This document shows positions 24,178 through 34,834 of a stretch of DNA of 64,000 nt, in pieces. Origin of the DNA: Elephas maximus indicus (lineage: Eukaryota; Chordata; Mammalia; Proboscidea; Elephantidae). The notes beneath the pieces were generated by a model. That model made no database searches. It had not been told where the DNA came from and saw nothing but the letters and a program-made list of their open reading frames with translations. Position 1 is the first letter of the stretch. Each line of letters begins with the position of its first letter. The stretch covers positions 53,733,254-53,797,253 of the forward strand of contig NC_064828.1 in NCBI RefSeq assembly GCF_024166365.1, written 5' to 3'. Position numbers and translations under genes: made by a program.

Positions 24178-24560
24178 TTGAACACTAATGACCGAAGATC
24201 AGACAAGTTGTGGAATGACATCAAGGACATCATCTATGAAGAAAGCAAGAGGTCATTGAAAAGACAGGAAAGAAAGAAAAGACCAAGATGGGTGTCAGAG
24301 GAGACTCTGAAACTTGCTCTTGAGCATCCAGCAGCTAAAGCAAAAGGAAGAATTGAAGAAGTAAAAGAACTGAACAGAAGATTTCAAAGGGCCTCTTGAG
24401 GAGATAAAGTATTATAATGACATGTGCAAAGAGCTGAAGATGGAAAACCAAAAGGGAAGAACACGCTCGGCATTTCTCAAGCTGAAAGAACTGAAGAAAA
24501 AATTCAAGCCTCAAGTTGCGATAGTGAAGGATTCTATGGGAAAATATTAATGATGCAGGA
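24178..24560 (+). pseudogene. RTE polyprotein, linker between endonuclease and RT (decayed)
   Basis: Lysine/arginine-rich linker. One frame reads NTNDRRSDKLW...SLKRQERKKRPRW (24178-24399). A second frame from 24422 carries KFKPQVAIVKDSMGKI. They differ by +1, so a frameshift lies near 24390-24420. Compared with the copy at 39000-39170, an A is missing near 24549, and single bases appear lost near 24580 and 24608. Those three losses together restore the frame. Confidence 0.8.
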
Positions 24561-24574
24561 AGCATCAAAAGAAG

Positions 24575-26164
24575 ATGGAAAGGATACACAGAGTTATTAT
24601 ACCAAAAGAATTAGTTGATGTTCAACCATTTCAAGAGGTGGCATATGATCAGGAACCAATGGTACTGAAGGAAGAAGTCCAAGCTGCTCTGAAGGCATTG
24701 GCAAAAAACAAGGCTCCAGGAATTGATGGAATATCCATTGAGATCTTTCAACAAACAGATGCAGCGCTGGAGGTGCTCACTCGTCTATGCCAAGAAATAT
24801 GGAAGACAGCTTCCTGGCCAACTGACTGGAAGGGATCCATATTTATGCCTATTCCCAAGAAAGGTGATCCAACCGAATGTGGAAATTATAGAACAATATC
24901 ATTAATATCACACGCAAGCAAAATTCTGCTGAAGATCATTCAAAAACATCTGCAGCAGTATATCGACAGGGAACTGTCAGAAATTCAGGCCAGTTTCAGA
25001 AGAGGATGTGGAACCAGGGATATCATTGCTGATGTCAGATGGATCCTGGCTGAAAGCAGAGAATACCAGAAGGATGTTTACCTGTGTTTTATTGACTATG
25101 CAAAGGCACTCGACTGTGTGGATCAAAACAAATTATGGATAACATTGAGAAGAATGAGAATTCCAGAACACTTAATTGTGCTCATGAGGAACCTTTACAT
25201 AAATCAAGAGGCAGTTGTTCGGACAGAACAAGGGGATATTGATGGGTTTAAAGTCAGGAAAGGTGTGAGTCAGGGTTGTATTCTTTCATCATACCCACTC
25301 AATCTGTATGCTGAACAAATAATATGAGAAGCTGGACTATATGAAGAAGAATGGGGCATCAGGATTGGAGGGGGGCCCATTAACAACCTGTGTTATGCAG
25401 ATGACACAACCTTGTTTACTGAAAGTGAAGAGGACTTGAAGCGTTTACTAAGGAAGATCAAAGACCACAGCTTTCAGTATGGATTGCACCTCAACATAAA
25501 GAAAACAAAAATCCTCACAACTGGCCCAGTGAGCAGCATCATGATAAATGGAGAAAAGATTGAAGTTGTCAAGGATTTCATTTTACTTGGATCCACAATC
25601 AACAGCCATGGAAGCAGCAGTCAAGAAATCAAAAGACGCATTGCATTGGGCAAATCTGCTGCAAAGGACCTCTTCAAAGTGTTGAAGAGCAAAGATGTTA
25701 CCTTGAAGACTAAAGTGTGCCTGACCCAAGCCATGGTATTTTCAGTCACATCATATGCATGTGAACGCTGGACAATGAATAAGGAAGACTGAAGAAGAGT
25801 TAATGCCTTTGAATTGTGGTGTTGGCGAAGAATATTGAATATATCATGGACTGCCAAAAGAACGAACAAATCTGTCTTAGAAGTACAACCAGAATGCTCC
25901 TTAGAGGCAAGGATGGCGAGACTGTGTCTTACATACTCTGGACATGTTGTCAGGAGGGATCAGTCCCTGGAGAAAGACATCATGCTTGGCAGAGTGGAGG
26001 GTCAGCGGAAAAGAGGAAGACCCTCAACAAGGTGGATTGACACAGTGACTGCAACAATGAGCTCAAGCATAACAAGGATTGTGAGGATGGCTCAGGGCCA
26101 GGCAGTGTTTTGTTCTGTTTTGCATAGGTTCGCTATGAGTCGGAACCAACTCGACGGCACCTAA
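24575..26164 (+). pseudogene. RTE reverse transcriptase and C-terminal region (two stops)
   Basis: Reverse transcriptase half of the RTE protein, open in one frame across about 530 codons except for two TGA stops at 25325-25327 and 25790-25792. Visible motifs: KAPGIDGI (residues 46-53), NYRTISLI (104-111), FRRGCGTRD (141-149), the first catalytic aspartate in FIDYAKALD (Asp174), SQGC (232-235), and the YADD box at 25394-25405 (residues 274-277). The C-terminal block with WCWRRILNI near 25817 is typical of BovB-like elements. Other copies suggest both stops replaced CGA, as CpG decay would do. Non-functional as it stands; the start at 24575 is only the first ATG of the open stretch, not a real initiation site. 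Confidence 0.9.
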
Positions 26165-26224
26165 CAACAACATGCAATTAAGGATCATGAAATTCCAGTA
26201 GGGATTCATATTTACTGCTGAAAT

Positions 26225-26271
26225 AATAAATCCAGTTCTGTACTGTTTTCTAAAAAAAAAAAAAAAAAAAA
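26225..26271 (+). promoter_or_regulatory. AATAAA followed by poly(A)20
   Basis: AATAAA at 26225-26230 is followed by 20 A's at 26252-26271, the spacing expected for the 3' end of a retrocopied transcript. The parent is not recognised. It may be chance in AT-rich DNA. Confidence 0.35.
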
Positions 26272-27533
26272 GTAGTGTTATTATGGGATACAGGGAAACT
26301 TGAAGCATTTTCCCTGAAAATTATTTAAAACTAATTGAACAGAATAGAAGAGTGGGCACAGGTTATGAAGAACATTTACAAAGTCAAATCAGAGAAGCTT
26401 TATTCGAAGAGGAAAAATGCTTTGATAATAGATATTTGTTTATAGCATATTGAACAGATACTTCAGACTCTACTAAAAGCAAAATTTTTTTTCTCAATTG
26501 ATGGAATATACAGCATAGCTAATCTATATAGTTCTATGGAAAGTCTTAAAAAGACTACCCAAAAAGAGAAAGTGAAAAGGAAATACCAAAAATCTGTGCT
26601 TAAAAATACAATTTATTGCAGTATCCAAAACATTATTAAATTAGATATATTAATTCTTTGATTACCATCGAGTAATCTTTGCAGATAATTGGGTGTGTAT
26701 TCAATAAAGTGCACATAGGAGCAAGTTTACCTAAAACCGGCTGCAATGTTTTATACTACTGACATCATAACTTTAGGCTATTAACAAGCTTTTTCACACA
26801 AAGTCAGCTTTCTGTGAAACCCAGCAGAGAAAATATGTATGTCTGAGGGAAAAATACTTTTCACCTTTATAGGCGCTCAAATTGAATCTGTTTTACTCCC
26901 AATCTATTGTTCATAGCTGCTGGCATAAATTTTAAAGGTCCAAGAATTCACTTTTCAAATGAAACAACGACCACTCTTCTACTGAAATCCTTCCATATGT
27001 CCCAAAAGAAAACACTACATTCCACATTTTCTACCATCATTTTTACGTATATAAGTTTCTGAAGATGGGAAACAAAGAACCTCATGCTACAGAAAATAGT
27101 GCTCAACTATTGAAAGAATGAGTGCAGTTTGGCTTTCCAGAGATACAGGTACAAACTACAAATCTACAAGACAAAATGAATAATTGTGGGGTACTTTCAA
27201 AATGCAAAGGAAGGGGAACAAAAATTTAGAGAGCAGGACATCTTGTCCAAAGATAAAGAGGGGGTTCATTCCAAAAAGAATATTAAAGCATATTTTTATA
27301 GGTCATTAAAGAACTCAAATAAGATTTTCCCCTAAAAAGAGTATTGGCAGCCTTGTCCCAGAGAGTGGAGGCCTTGTCCCAGAAAGTGCACAATCGGGTT
27401 TAAGAAGATGGAAAATAGAAGACTAGAGTCCTAAGGGAATAGAGTGTATCGATTTATGTAGAACAAATAAACATTCTAACAGGAAGTATGCTAGATCAGT
27501 GGGAAAATTAAACCCTTTATGTATTATGAAAAG
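26272..27533. other. Unassigned stretch
   Basis: No gene or repeat recognised over ~1.2 kb. A short direct repeat (CCTTGTCCCAGA) lies at about 27352 and 27372. Confidence 0.35.
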
Positions 27534-27737
27534 GGGCCCTGGTGGCGCAATGGTTAAGCATTTGGCTGCTGTCCAAAAGGCTGGTGGTTGGAACCCACCC
27601 AGCAGCTTCATAGAAAGACCTGGTAATCTGCTTCCATAAAGACTACAGCCAAAAAAAAAAACCTTATTAGGCAGTTCTACTCTGTCACATACGGCCGCTA
27701 TGAGTCGGAATCAACTCAAAAGCATCCAGCACAACTT
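27534..27737 (+). mobile_element. AfroSINE variant with RTE-like tail
   Basis: Head GGGCCCTGGTGGCGCAATGG, body CTACTCTGTCACATACGGCC, ending in AAAAGCATCCAGCACAACTT. That end resembles the RTE GGCACCTAACAAC tail more than the GGGTTTGGTTTT tail. Approximate flanks TATTATGAAA and TATTATCAAA. Confidence 0.85.
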
Positions 27738-28486
27738 ATTATCAAATATATAATTACATGTAAATATGCATGTATCATATGAATGATAAGTATAGTTTTT
27801 TAGAAACCTAGAAGAGAATATTCTATAAATTTAACCTGAGAAGTATTTTAAAAAATTTTGTACATCAACTTCCCTTAGAGTCACCATAGAAGTTGTTAGA
27901 CAAATTTTAATATTTATCCATACATTTCAAAGACATAAAGTGATGGTTTAAGGGGAAAAGGTAGAGATTTTGTTATGATATATTTTAATTATCTCAGTGT
28001 AGATATCCATTTATTCCAGGTTTACCTTTTTATTGTTTCTTACACATCTATAGGCATTCCTTTGGTATTTGTGGCTTTGCTCAGTCCCCCCCCCTCAAAA
28101 AAAACCTGTCTTCCCAACAATTTGGAATATTTTCTCTTGTCCATTACATAACCAATTTGCATTTATCATTTAAGGCCTAAAGCAAATTTCATTACCTAAG
28201 CTGATAATCAATTTCCTAGCTATCTGGATTCCAGTGGCATATTGAATTCCACACAGTTTGGTACCTTGCTATTTTCTGCTGTGGTCAAGTATACAACACC
28301 AAAGGAAATTATATTGATTTGAGTACACATACGTAAAGAATCTTCCAAGATATACGTGCCTCGTTCTTTCTGAATGCTTCACCTATACACGAACTCATTC
28401 AATCTACTATTTAGAGATAAGTCTAAAAGTCATGAATGAAGTCAAGGTCTCCCATCGATGTGTCCTCGTAAATCACTTTCGGTGTC
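27738..28486. other. Unassigned stretch
   Basis: AT-rich, C-run near 28087-28094. Nothing recognised. Confidence 0.35.
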
Positions 28487-29008
28487 TGTTATGGATTGAA
28501 TTGTGTTCCCCAAAAATGTGTGTCAGCTTGGCTAGGCCATGATTCCCAATATTGTGTGATTGTCCACCATTTTGTCATCTGATACGATTTTCCTGTGTGA
28601 TGTAAATCCTGCCCCTGTGATGTTAACGAGTCAAGATTAGAGGCAGTTATGTTAATAAAGCGGGACTCAGTCTATAAGATTAGGTTGTATCTTGAGTCAA
28701 TCCCTTTTGAGATATAAAAGAGTGAAGTAAGCAGAGAGATAGAGGGACCTCATACCACCAAGAAAGAAGCACCTGGAGCATAGCATGTCCTTTGAACCCA
28801 GGGTCCCTGTGCTGAGAAACTCCTAGACCAAGGGAAGATTGATGATAAGTACCTTCCCCCAGAGCCTACAGAGAAAGGAAGCCTTCCCCTAGGCTGGTAC
28901 CTTGAATTCAGGCTTCTAGCCTCCTAAACTGTGATGGAATAAACTTCTATTTGTTAAAGCCATCCACTTGAGGTATTTCTGTTATATCAGCAATAGATAA
29001 CTAGGACA
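28487..29008 (+). mobile_element. MaLR-like solo LTR 2
   Basis: 522 bp from TGTTATGGATTGAATTGTGT to ATAACTAGGACA, same family as 14485-15004. Its 5' third differs, reading GTCATCTGATACGATTTTCC and GTTATGTTAATAAAGCGGGA, so it is probably a different subfamily. No matching 5-bp flanks were found. Confidence 0.85.
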
Positions 29009-29972
29009 CTCTGTATGCCACTTTCCCCTAACGCCTGTGTTTCTGACATCTCTATAACACTGCACTTTCCTCCAGTCTCTTTCCTCTGAACACCTTATAT
29101 GTTTCCTTGGTTGAATTGTACATCTGAAACGTACCTATGAACCAACATATTCTCCCTCTCTCTGGTCTTCATTCTCTCCGTCCTTCTCTTTCTTCTTCTG
29201 TTTCTTTCTCCCTCCCTCTTTATATAGTAGGCACATCTTTTTCCACAACTTCTAGGTGAATAAATTGCATACCTTCTTCTTTTCCCTGATGTGCCTTATA
29301 AGTTCTGTAATCACATTTCCAGAAGTTGGATACCTCTTTTATATATTACTTATGATAGACAAGCCTCTGGATTATTTTTCTTTTCCAAACACATGTGTCT
29401 TTCCTCTACAAATAGAATTACCATCTTCTCAGTTACTCTTACTGAACATCTCAGTTGTATTTTCTACTTCTACCTCTCCAATATTTGATGTCTTTGAAAG
29501 CAGCGTGATTAACTCATTGATCTAGAACATTGTCAAATGAATCAGGCATTTTGCTATGTTTGAAACAAACTGCTTGAAATGCCTTTATTTTATTTTTTTA
29601 ATGTTTCAAAAATTGTGGTGGAGAGTTCATTAAAATAAAATGCACTTTTTCTCAAAGGCAAAGCAGAAGTGTTTTAATTGCTTAAAAAATAAATCACTGG
29701 TATTTTTTATCTTTAGTTCCCACACTAAGTTTGAAGTTGTATGATACATAATCACAGGTATAACTATTTGGGAACTACATTTCTCAGAATTCACTTGCAT
29801 TTCTTCTATTTGTCCCCTCCCCTTGTAATAGAACTATCATAAATTTAGCATGCACAAATATAGCTAAAGATCTCCTTAGATGAATTAGAGAATATAGACA
29901 TTCACAAACTTAGAGAGACTCTGAAGAATAAAAATGTAGGATAAGCATATCTTGAATATTCTAGGCAATTAT
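29009..29972. other. Unassigned, pyrimidine-rich segment
   Basis: CT-rich tract at about 29150-29222. An 89-codon frame at 29256-29525 and an overlapping 65-codon frame have no motif. No family recognised. Confidence 0.35.
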
Positions 29973-30311
29973 TTTGGTTTCCTAGAGTTGCCATAACAAA
30001 ATACCACAAAATTGGTGGCTAATAAGAAGAGAAACTTATTGTCTCACAGTTCTGGAGGCTAGGAGTCCAAGATTAGGGTATCAACCATGTTGATTCCTTC
30101 TGAGGCTTTGAGGAAGAATCTGTTCTATGCCTCTCTCCTAGTTTCTGGTAATGCCAGGTGTTCTTACTTCCTCTCTTTCCTAGTCTCTGTGTGTCTTCTT
30201 CTCTCTGATATCATGTCCAAATACACTACTTCCAAGGAGGGTCACTTTCACAGGTACAGGGGTTAGGACTTCAACATATCATTTTGGGGGGACACAATTC
30301 CATCCATAACA
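29973..30311 (-). mobile_element. MLT1-type (MaLR) LTR (minus)
   Basis: Plus strand reads the reverse of an MLT1 LTR: TTGGTTTCCTAGAGTTGCCA, TCACAGTTCTGGAGGCTAGG, then GGGGGGACACAATTCCATCC and ATAACA at the end. Confidence 0.85.
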
Positions 30312-30368
30312 GCCACGAAGCAGAGGTTTAAGAAAAGGTGGGCGTTTTATGTTTCCTAATTACCCAAG

Positions 30369-30783
30369 CCACCACCCATCTGTCAGTTTGATGTACTGTG
30401 GTGGCTTGTGTATCATTGCAACGCCGGAAGCTACGCTACCGGTATTTCAAATACCACCATGGTTACCCCTGTGGAGAGGTTTCAGTGGAGCTTCCAGACT
30501 AAGACTGACAAGAAAGAAAGACCTGGTGATATATTTCCAAAATCAGCCAGTGAAAACGTTATGGATCACAAGAGAACACTGCCTGACTCATTTGCTTCAG
30601 ACACATCATCATGAAGAAGGCATCATGTATTGTGAGGCAGAGGGCTAGTGAGGGCAAGGTAGATTCTCAGTGAAATGGATTGGCACAACAGGTTCAAGAA
30701 TGGATTTGAATGTGCCAGGCAACAATTCATTCTTTTGTATATATGGTCACCATGAGTCAGAGTGGACTCGACATCTATCTATC
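30369..30783 (+). mobile_element. 415-bp composite RTE-related non-autonomous element
   Basis: Bounded by perfect 7-bp copies of ACCCAAG (30362-30368 and 30784-30790), so it looks like one insertion. Three parts in order: a ~140-bp 5' part (CTGTCAGTTTGATGTACTGT...CAGACTAAGACTGAC) that I recall as the RTE 5' end; a middle (AGACCTGGTGATATATTTCC...CAGCCAGTGAAAACG) matching the body of the old SINE variant; and a 3' part matching the last ~200 bp of RTE (GAAATGGATTGGCACAACAG, ATGGTCACCATGAGTCAGAG). There is no endonuclease or RT sequence. The 99-codon frame at 30349 is chance. Possibly an internally deleted RTE that spreads in trans. Confidence 0.65.
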
Positions 30784-30790
30784 ACCCAAG

Positions 30791-31400
30791 AAATTATTAA
30801 AGGATAAATTCTACAAAAGTATGATAAATGCCCAACTTGAGTTAGATGGACAAAATTGAAGTTTCATGTCTTTCCCGGGGGTCCATCCATTTTCCTTTTT
30901 GCCTCTCTCTCTGCTTCGATACTGATCATTTTCTACTCTTTGCTTATCATGCTATTTTTGAACAACTACTTTAAGATGGAAACCAGTAGTGCAAGAAGGG
31001 GCAGTAAAGGCTGCTTTCAAATTTCTGATGGATGTCTTCCTGTCTGGGATTTACCAAAATGGCTTTCCCTGAAGAACCACCTCTCACTATTTCATAAAGT
31101 TCTTCTTATTGCTATTCTGTGAACCTGGAATTTTCAATGCACCTGGTTTTCAATGCATTATTTTTTCAGACTGTAACTTACTGCTTATTATAAGACTGTG
31201 AATGATTGACAGATACCAGCTAGGCAAGTATCAGTGTGATAAATCCTAAAACATATCTAGAAAGCAGAAAAAAAAAAAACCCATTACCAAAATCTTTGCT
31301 TCTTTTAAGACTGATCAAGCAGTTTAGCTGATCGATTTTCCCAGACATAAAAGAATATAAGGCTATCCATAAAACTATTGCATAGAATTTAATTATTAGG
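30791..31400. other. Unassigned stretch
   Basis: An 88-codon frame at 30856-31122 has a hydrophobic start but no recognisable family. No repeat recognised. Confidence 0.35.
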
Positions 31401-31424
31401 TAGCATTATTAATATTATTATGCT

Positions 31425-32190
31425 TTAGGTAAAAGCATACAGCTCAAGTTAATTTCTCACACAAAAATTTATACAGACATTGTTATGTGACCCTAGTTGC
31501 TATCCCTATAGCGTGACAGCACACTCCCCCTTTTACCCAGGATTCCTGTATCCATTCAACCAGCTCCTGTTCCTTTCTGTCTTCTCATCTCGCCTCCAGA
31601 CAGGAGCTGCCAATTAGTCTTGTGTGTCTTTTGAACCAAGAAGCACCAGTCTAAGCATCATTTTATATCTTACAGTCCAGGCTAATCTTTGCCTGAACAG
31701 TTGGCTTCAGGAATGGTTTTAGTTCTGGGTTAACAGAGAGTCTGGGGCCCATGTCTTCTGGGGTTCCTCCAGTCTCAGTCAGACCATTAAGTCTGGTCAT
31801 TTTACTAGAATTTTAGTTCTGCACCCCACTTTTCTCCTGCTCCATCAGGGACTCTCTGTTGTGTTCCCTGTCAGGGAGGTCATTGGTGGTAGCCAGGCAG
31901 GGCACCATCTAGTTCTTCTGGTCTCAGGCTGATGGAGTCTCTGGTTTATATAATCCTTTTTGTCTTTTGAGCTAATATTTTTGTTTTGTCTTTGGTGTTC
32001 TTCATTCTCCTTTGCTCTAGGTGGTTTTGGACCAATCGATGCATCTTAGATGGCTACTCACTGGCTTTTAAGACCCCAGACACCACTCACCAAAGTGGGA
32101 TGCAGAACATTTTCTTAATACACTTTGTTATGCCAATTGACATAGATGTCCCCTGAAACCATGGTCCCCAACCCCCGTCCCTGTAAGTAG
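31425..32190 (-). mobile_element. L1 3' UTR (antisense), tandem copy 1
   Basis: Starts ATTATGCTTTAGGTAAAAGC and ends near CCATGGTCCCCAACCCCCG. It matches the next element (32201-32993) along its whole length, with landmarks such as GACCATTAAGTCTGGTC and TTTTAAGACCCCAGACACC. I read it as a 5'-truncated L1 inserted in minus orientation. Confidence 0.75.
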
Positions 32191-32200
32191 CAGCATTATT

Positions 32201-32993
32201 ATCTTTTAAAATTTATTTATTTATTGTGCTTTAAGTGAAAGTTTACAAATCAAGTCAGTCTCTCATACAAAAAGTTATACACACCTTGCTATGTACTCCT
32301 ACCTGCTGTCCTCCTAATGAGACAGCACATTCCTCCTCTCCACCCTGTATTCCCCATGTCCATTCGACCAGCTCCTGTCCCCCTCTTCCTTCTCATCTTG
32401 CTTCTAGACAGGAACTTACCACATAGTCGCATGCATCTCCTTGAGCCGAGAAGCTCACTCCTCACCAGTATCATTATCTATTTTATAGTCCAGTCCAATC
32501 CCTGTTTGGAGAGTTGGCTTCAGGGATGGTTCCAATCTTGGGCTAACGAAGGGTCCAGGGACTATGACCTTCAGGGTCCCTCTAGTCTCAGTCAGACCAT
32601 TAAGTCTGGTCTTTTTATGAGAATTTGAGTTCTGCATCCCACCGTTCTCCCGCTCCATCAAGGATTCTACGTTGTGTTCCTTGTCAGGGCAGTCATCAGT
32701 GGTAGCTGGGCACCATCTGGTTCTTACGGTCTCAGGCTGATGGAGTCTCTGGTTTATGTGGCCCTTTCTGTCTCTTGGGCTCATCTTTACCATATGCCTT
32801 TGGTGCTCTTCAGTCTCCTTTGCTCCAGGTGGGTTGAGACCATTTGATGCATCTTAGATGGCTGCTTACTATCATTTAAGACCCCAGATGCCTCTCACCA
32901 AAGTGGAATGCAGGATGTTTTCTTGATACATTTTGTTATGCCAATTGACCTAGATATCCCCTGAAACTATGGTTCCCAGACCCCAGTCCCAAA
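32201..32993 (-). mobile_element. L1 3' UTR (antisense), tandem copy 2
   Basis: Same sequence type as copy 1 (ATTGTGCTTTAAGTGAAAGT start, GACCCCAGATGCCTCTCACC near its end). It lies between perfect 10-bp copies of CAGCATTATT at 32191-32200 and 32994-33003. The open frames on both strands here (62-112 codons) are by-products of this GC-richer sequence. Confidence 0.8.
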
Positions 32994-33003
32994 CAGCATT
33001 ATT

Positions 33004-33410
33004 TTTTGACAAAACATTACTTTCTTGCAAACTAGGAGAAAAAGCTCAATCAAAATACTTGTTTTATAGAAGCAGCATCATGTACTAAGGGTAAAATACT
33101 GGTGAGTAATAGGTTTATTTCTCATCTAAACAGAAACCAAGCTGAAGACCATGAAATGTCATGGAGGTTTATTTCTCATAATTTTCAGACAGTCAGTTAA
33201 AGGAGAAAAAATATACCCTCTTGGAATGTTATCTTTTAGCAATGAAAAGTGTGAAACTAGCAATTTGTTATTAGCATTTCTACCAAAAGATGTATACATT
33301 TGGTGACATATATCATTTCAACCAATTTTTAAAAGGACATACAACAAGAGTCAAGTCACAAAAGAGAGAAGAGAAATATATGTGCATATATACATAGAAA
33401 GAGAGAGAGA
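33004..33410. other. Unassigned, ending in GA microsatellite
   Basis: Nothing recognised except a (GA)n run at about 33400-33410, into which the next SINE inserted. Confidence 0.4.
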
Positions 33411-33575
33411 GGAAACCCTGGTGGCATAGTGGTTAAGAGATTGGCTGCTAACCAAAAGGTCAGTGGTTCAAATCTACCAAGCAGTCCTTGGAAACTCTAT
33501 AGGGCAGTTCTGCTTTGTCCTATAGGGTGGTTAGGACTCAGAATTGACTTGATGGCAATGGGCTTGGTTTTTTGG
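33411..33575 (+). mobile_element. AfroSINE, short variant
   Basis: Complete: GGAAACCCTGGTGGCATAGT head to GGCAATGGGCTTGGTTTTTT tail. The GA-repeat is on both sides (about 33400 and 33587), consistent with insertion in a microsatellite. Confidence 0.95.
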
Positions 33576-33603
33576 TTTTATATATTGAGAGAGAGAGATA
33601 GAT

Positions 33604-33886
33604 ACAGCCAGAATGCTCCGTAGACACTAAGGCAGTAAGACTTTGTCTCACTTTGAACATGTTATCAGGTGCAATCAGTTCCTGGAGGAGGACATCATGT
33701 TTGGTAAAGTGCAGGGTCAGAAAAAAAGAGAAAGACCCTCAAGGAGATGGATTGACACAGTGGCTAAAACAATGGCCTCCGACATAGCAATAACTGGGAG
33801 GATGACACAGGACCAGGGAGTGTTTCATTCTGTCGTACTCAGGGTTGCTATGAGTAGGAACTGACTCGATGGCAGCTAACAAAAAC
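33604..33886 (+). mobile_element. RTE LINE 3' fragment
   Basis: Begins at ACAGCCAGAATGCTCCGTAG and ends CGATGGCAGCTAACAAAAAC. About 280 bp of RTE 3' sequence; the 73-codon frame inside it is a remnant of the C-terminal protein region. Confidence 0.9.
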
Positions 33887-33935
33887 AACATATATATATG
33901 TGTGTGTGTATGTATTTATAAATATACATATGTAT
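33887..33935. repeat. (TA)n(TG)n microsatellite
   Basis: Alternating purine-pyrimidine run directly after the RTE tail. Confidence 0.85.
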
Positions 33936-34112
33936 TTCTTATTAATGAATTTACTAATATCAAAAATATTTAAAGAAGGGAAGTCATAGAGGAGGTATAG
34001 ATCATAAGGTTTTGTAAAGGGAAAAAGTAAACACGTACCAGTTTTATTTTTGCACAACCACTTTCCCTCTTACACACTCTGATCTCCCTCTTTTCATTCC
34101 TTACAATATCCT

Positions 34113-34297
34113 GGCAACCCTGCTGGTATAGTGGTGGTTACGTGCTATGGCTGCTAACCAAAAGGTCAGCAGTTCAAATCCACCAGGCACTCCTTGGAAA
34201 CTCTATGGGACAGTTCTACTCTGTTCTATAGGGTCACTAAGAGTCAGAATTGACTCAACGGCAGTTGGTTTGGTTTTTTTTGGGGGGTGGGGGTTTA
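34113..34297 (+). mobile_element. AfroSINE, short variant, with target duplication
   Basis: Head GGCAACCCTGCTGGTATAGT, tail CAGTTGGTTTGGTTTTTTTT plus a G-rich extension. Perfect 10-bp flanks ACAATATCCT at 34103-34112 and 34298-34307. Confidence 0.95.
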
Positions 34298-34493
34298 ACA
34301 ATATCCTAGGTAGATTCTATGATTTGCAGGCCACCTTCAATAACATTTTAATTTTCTCTGCTTTGATTCCATATGTAGTAGGATATCATCAAGGCGAATC
34401 ACCACCCTGATTATGCTATTCCTTGTCACTATGAGACTGCGTTGGAGTAGGACAGAGATTTCATTTGTTAAATAATAGTGCATTGTGCTTTGA

Positions 34494-34677
34494 CGAGGAG
34501 CCTTGGCGGTGCAGTGGTTAAGTACTCAGCTGCTAACCGAAAGGTCAGTGGTTCCAACCCACAAGCCACTCCTCTGGAGAAAGATGTGGCAGTCTGCTTC
34601 CATAAAGATTTATATCCTTGGAAACCCTCTGGAGCAGAATGAGTTGAAATCTACTCGACAGCAGTGGGTTTGGGTTT
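34494..34677 (+). mobile_element. AfroSINE, long variant, internally deleted
   Basis: Head and AAGATGTGGCAGTCTGCTTC block are present, but most of TTCTACTCTGTCCTATAGGG before GAGTTGAAATC is missing. Perfect 11-bp flanks TTGTGCTTTGA at 34483-34493 and 34678-34688. Confidence 0.95.
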
Positions 34678-34834
34678 TTGTGCTTTGATTATCTAATGTT
34701 GCATAATAAACCAAATCCTAGTGGTTGTAAACAACAATCATTAATTTTCCTCGCAAATAATTTATGCCAGTTTAAGAATTGGCAACAGTTGTGTAATAGA
34801 TATATTTACAACAATACTAAGAAGAAAGAGCAGC

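Larger units (their letters stand above)
23232..26173 (+). mobile_element. RTE (BovB-like) LINE, longest copy in window
   Basis: About 2.94 kb, from just upstream of the endonuclease domain to the 3' end (CACCTAACAACAACATG). Near full length if the family is ~3.2 kb as I recall. It encoded a single polyprotein with an APE-type endonuclease followed by a reverse transcriptase. The 5' end lies at an ATG (23232) preceded by AT-rich flank. AACATG recurs at 23221-23226 and just past the 3' end, a weak target-duplication candidate. The frame is broken in the endonuclease half and interrupted only by stops in the RT half, so it is dead. It is the best local reference for the shorter RTE copies. Confidence 0.95.

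Noticed and set aside
32317-32793. Open frames of 103 (plus) and 112 (minus) codons
   Set aside because: They lie in an L1 3' UTR copy and recur with that repeat.
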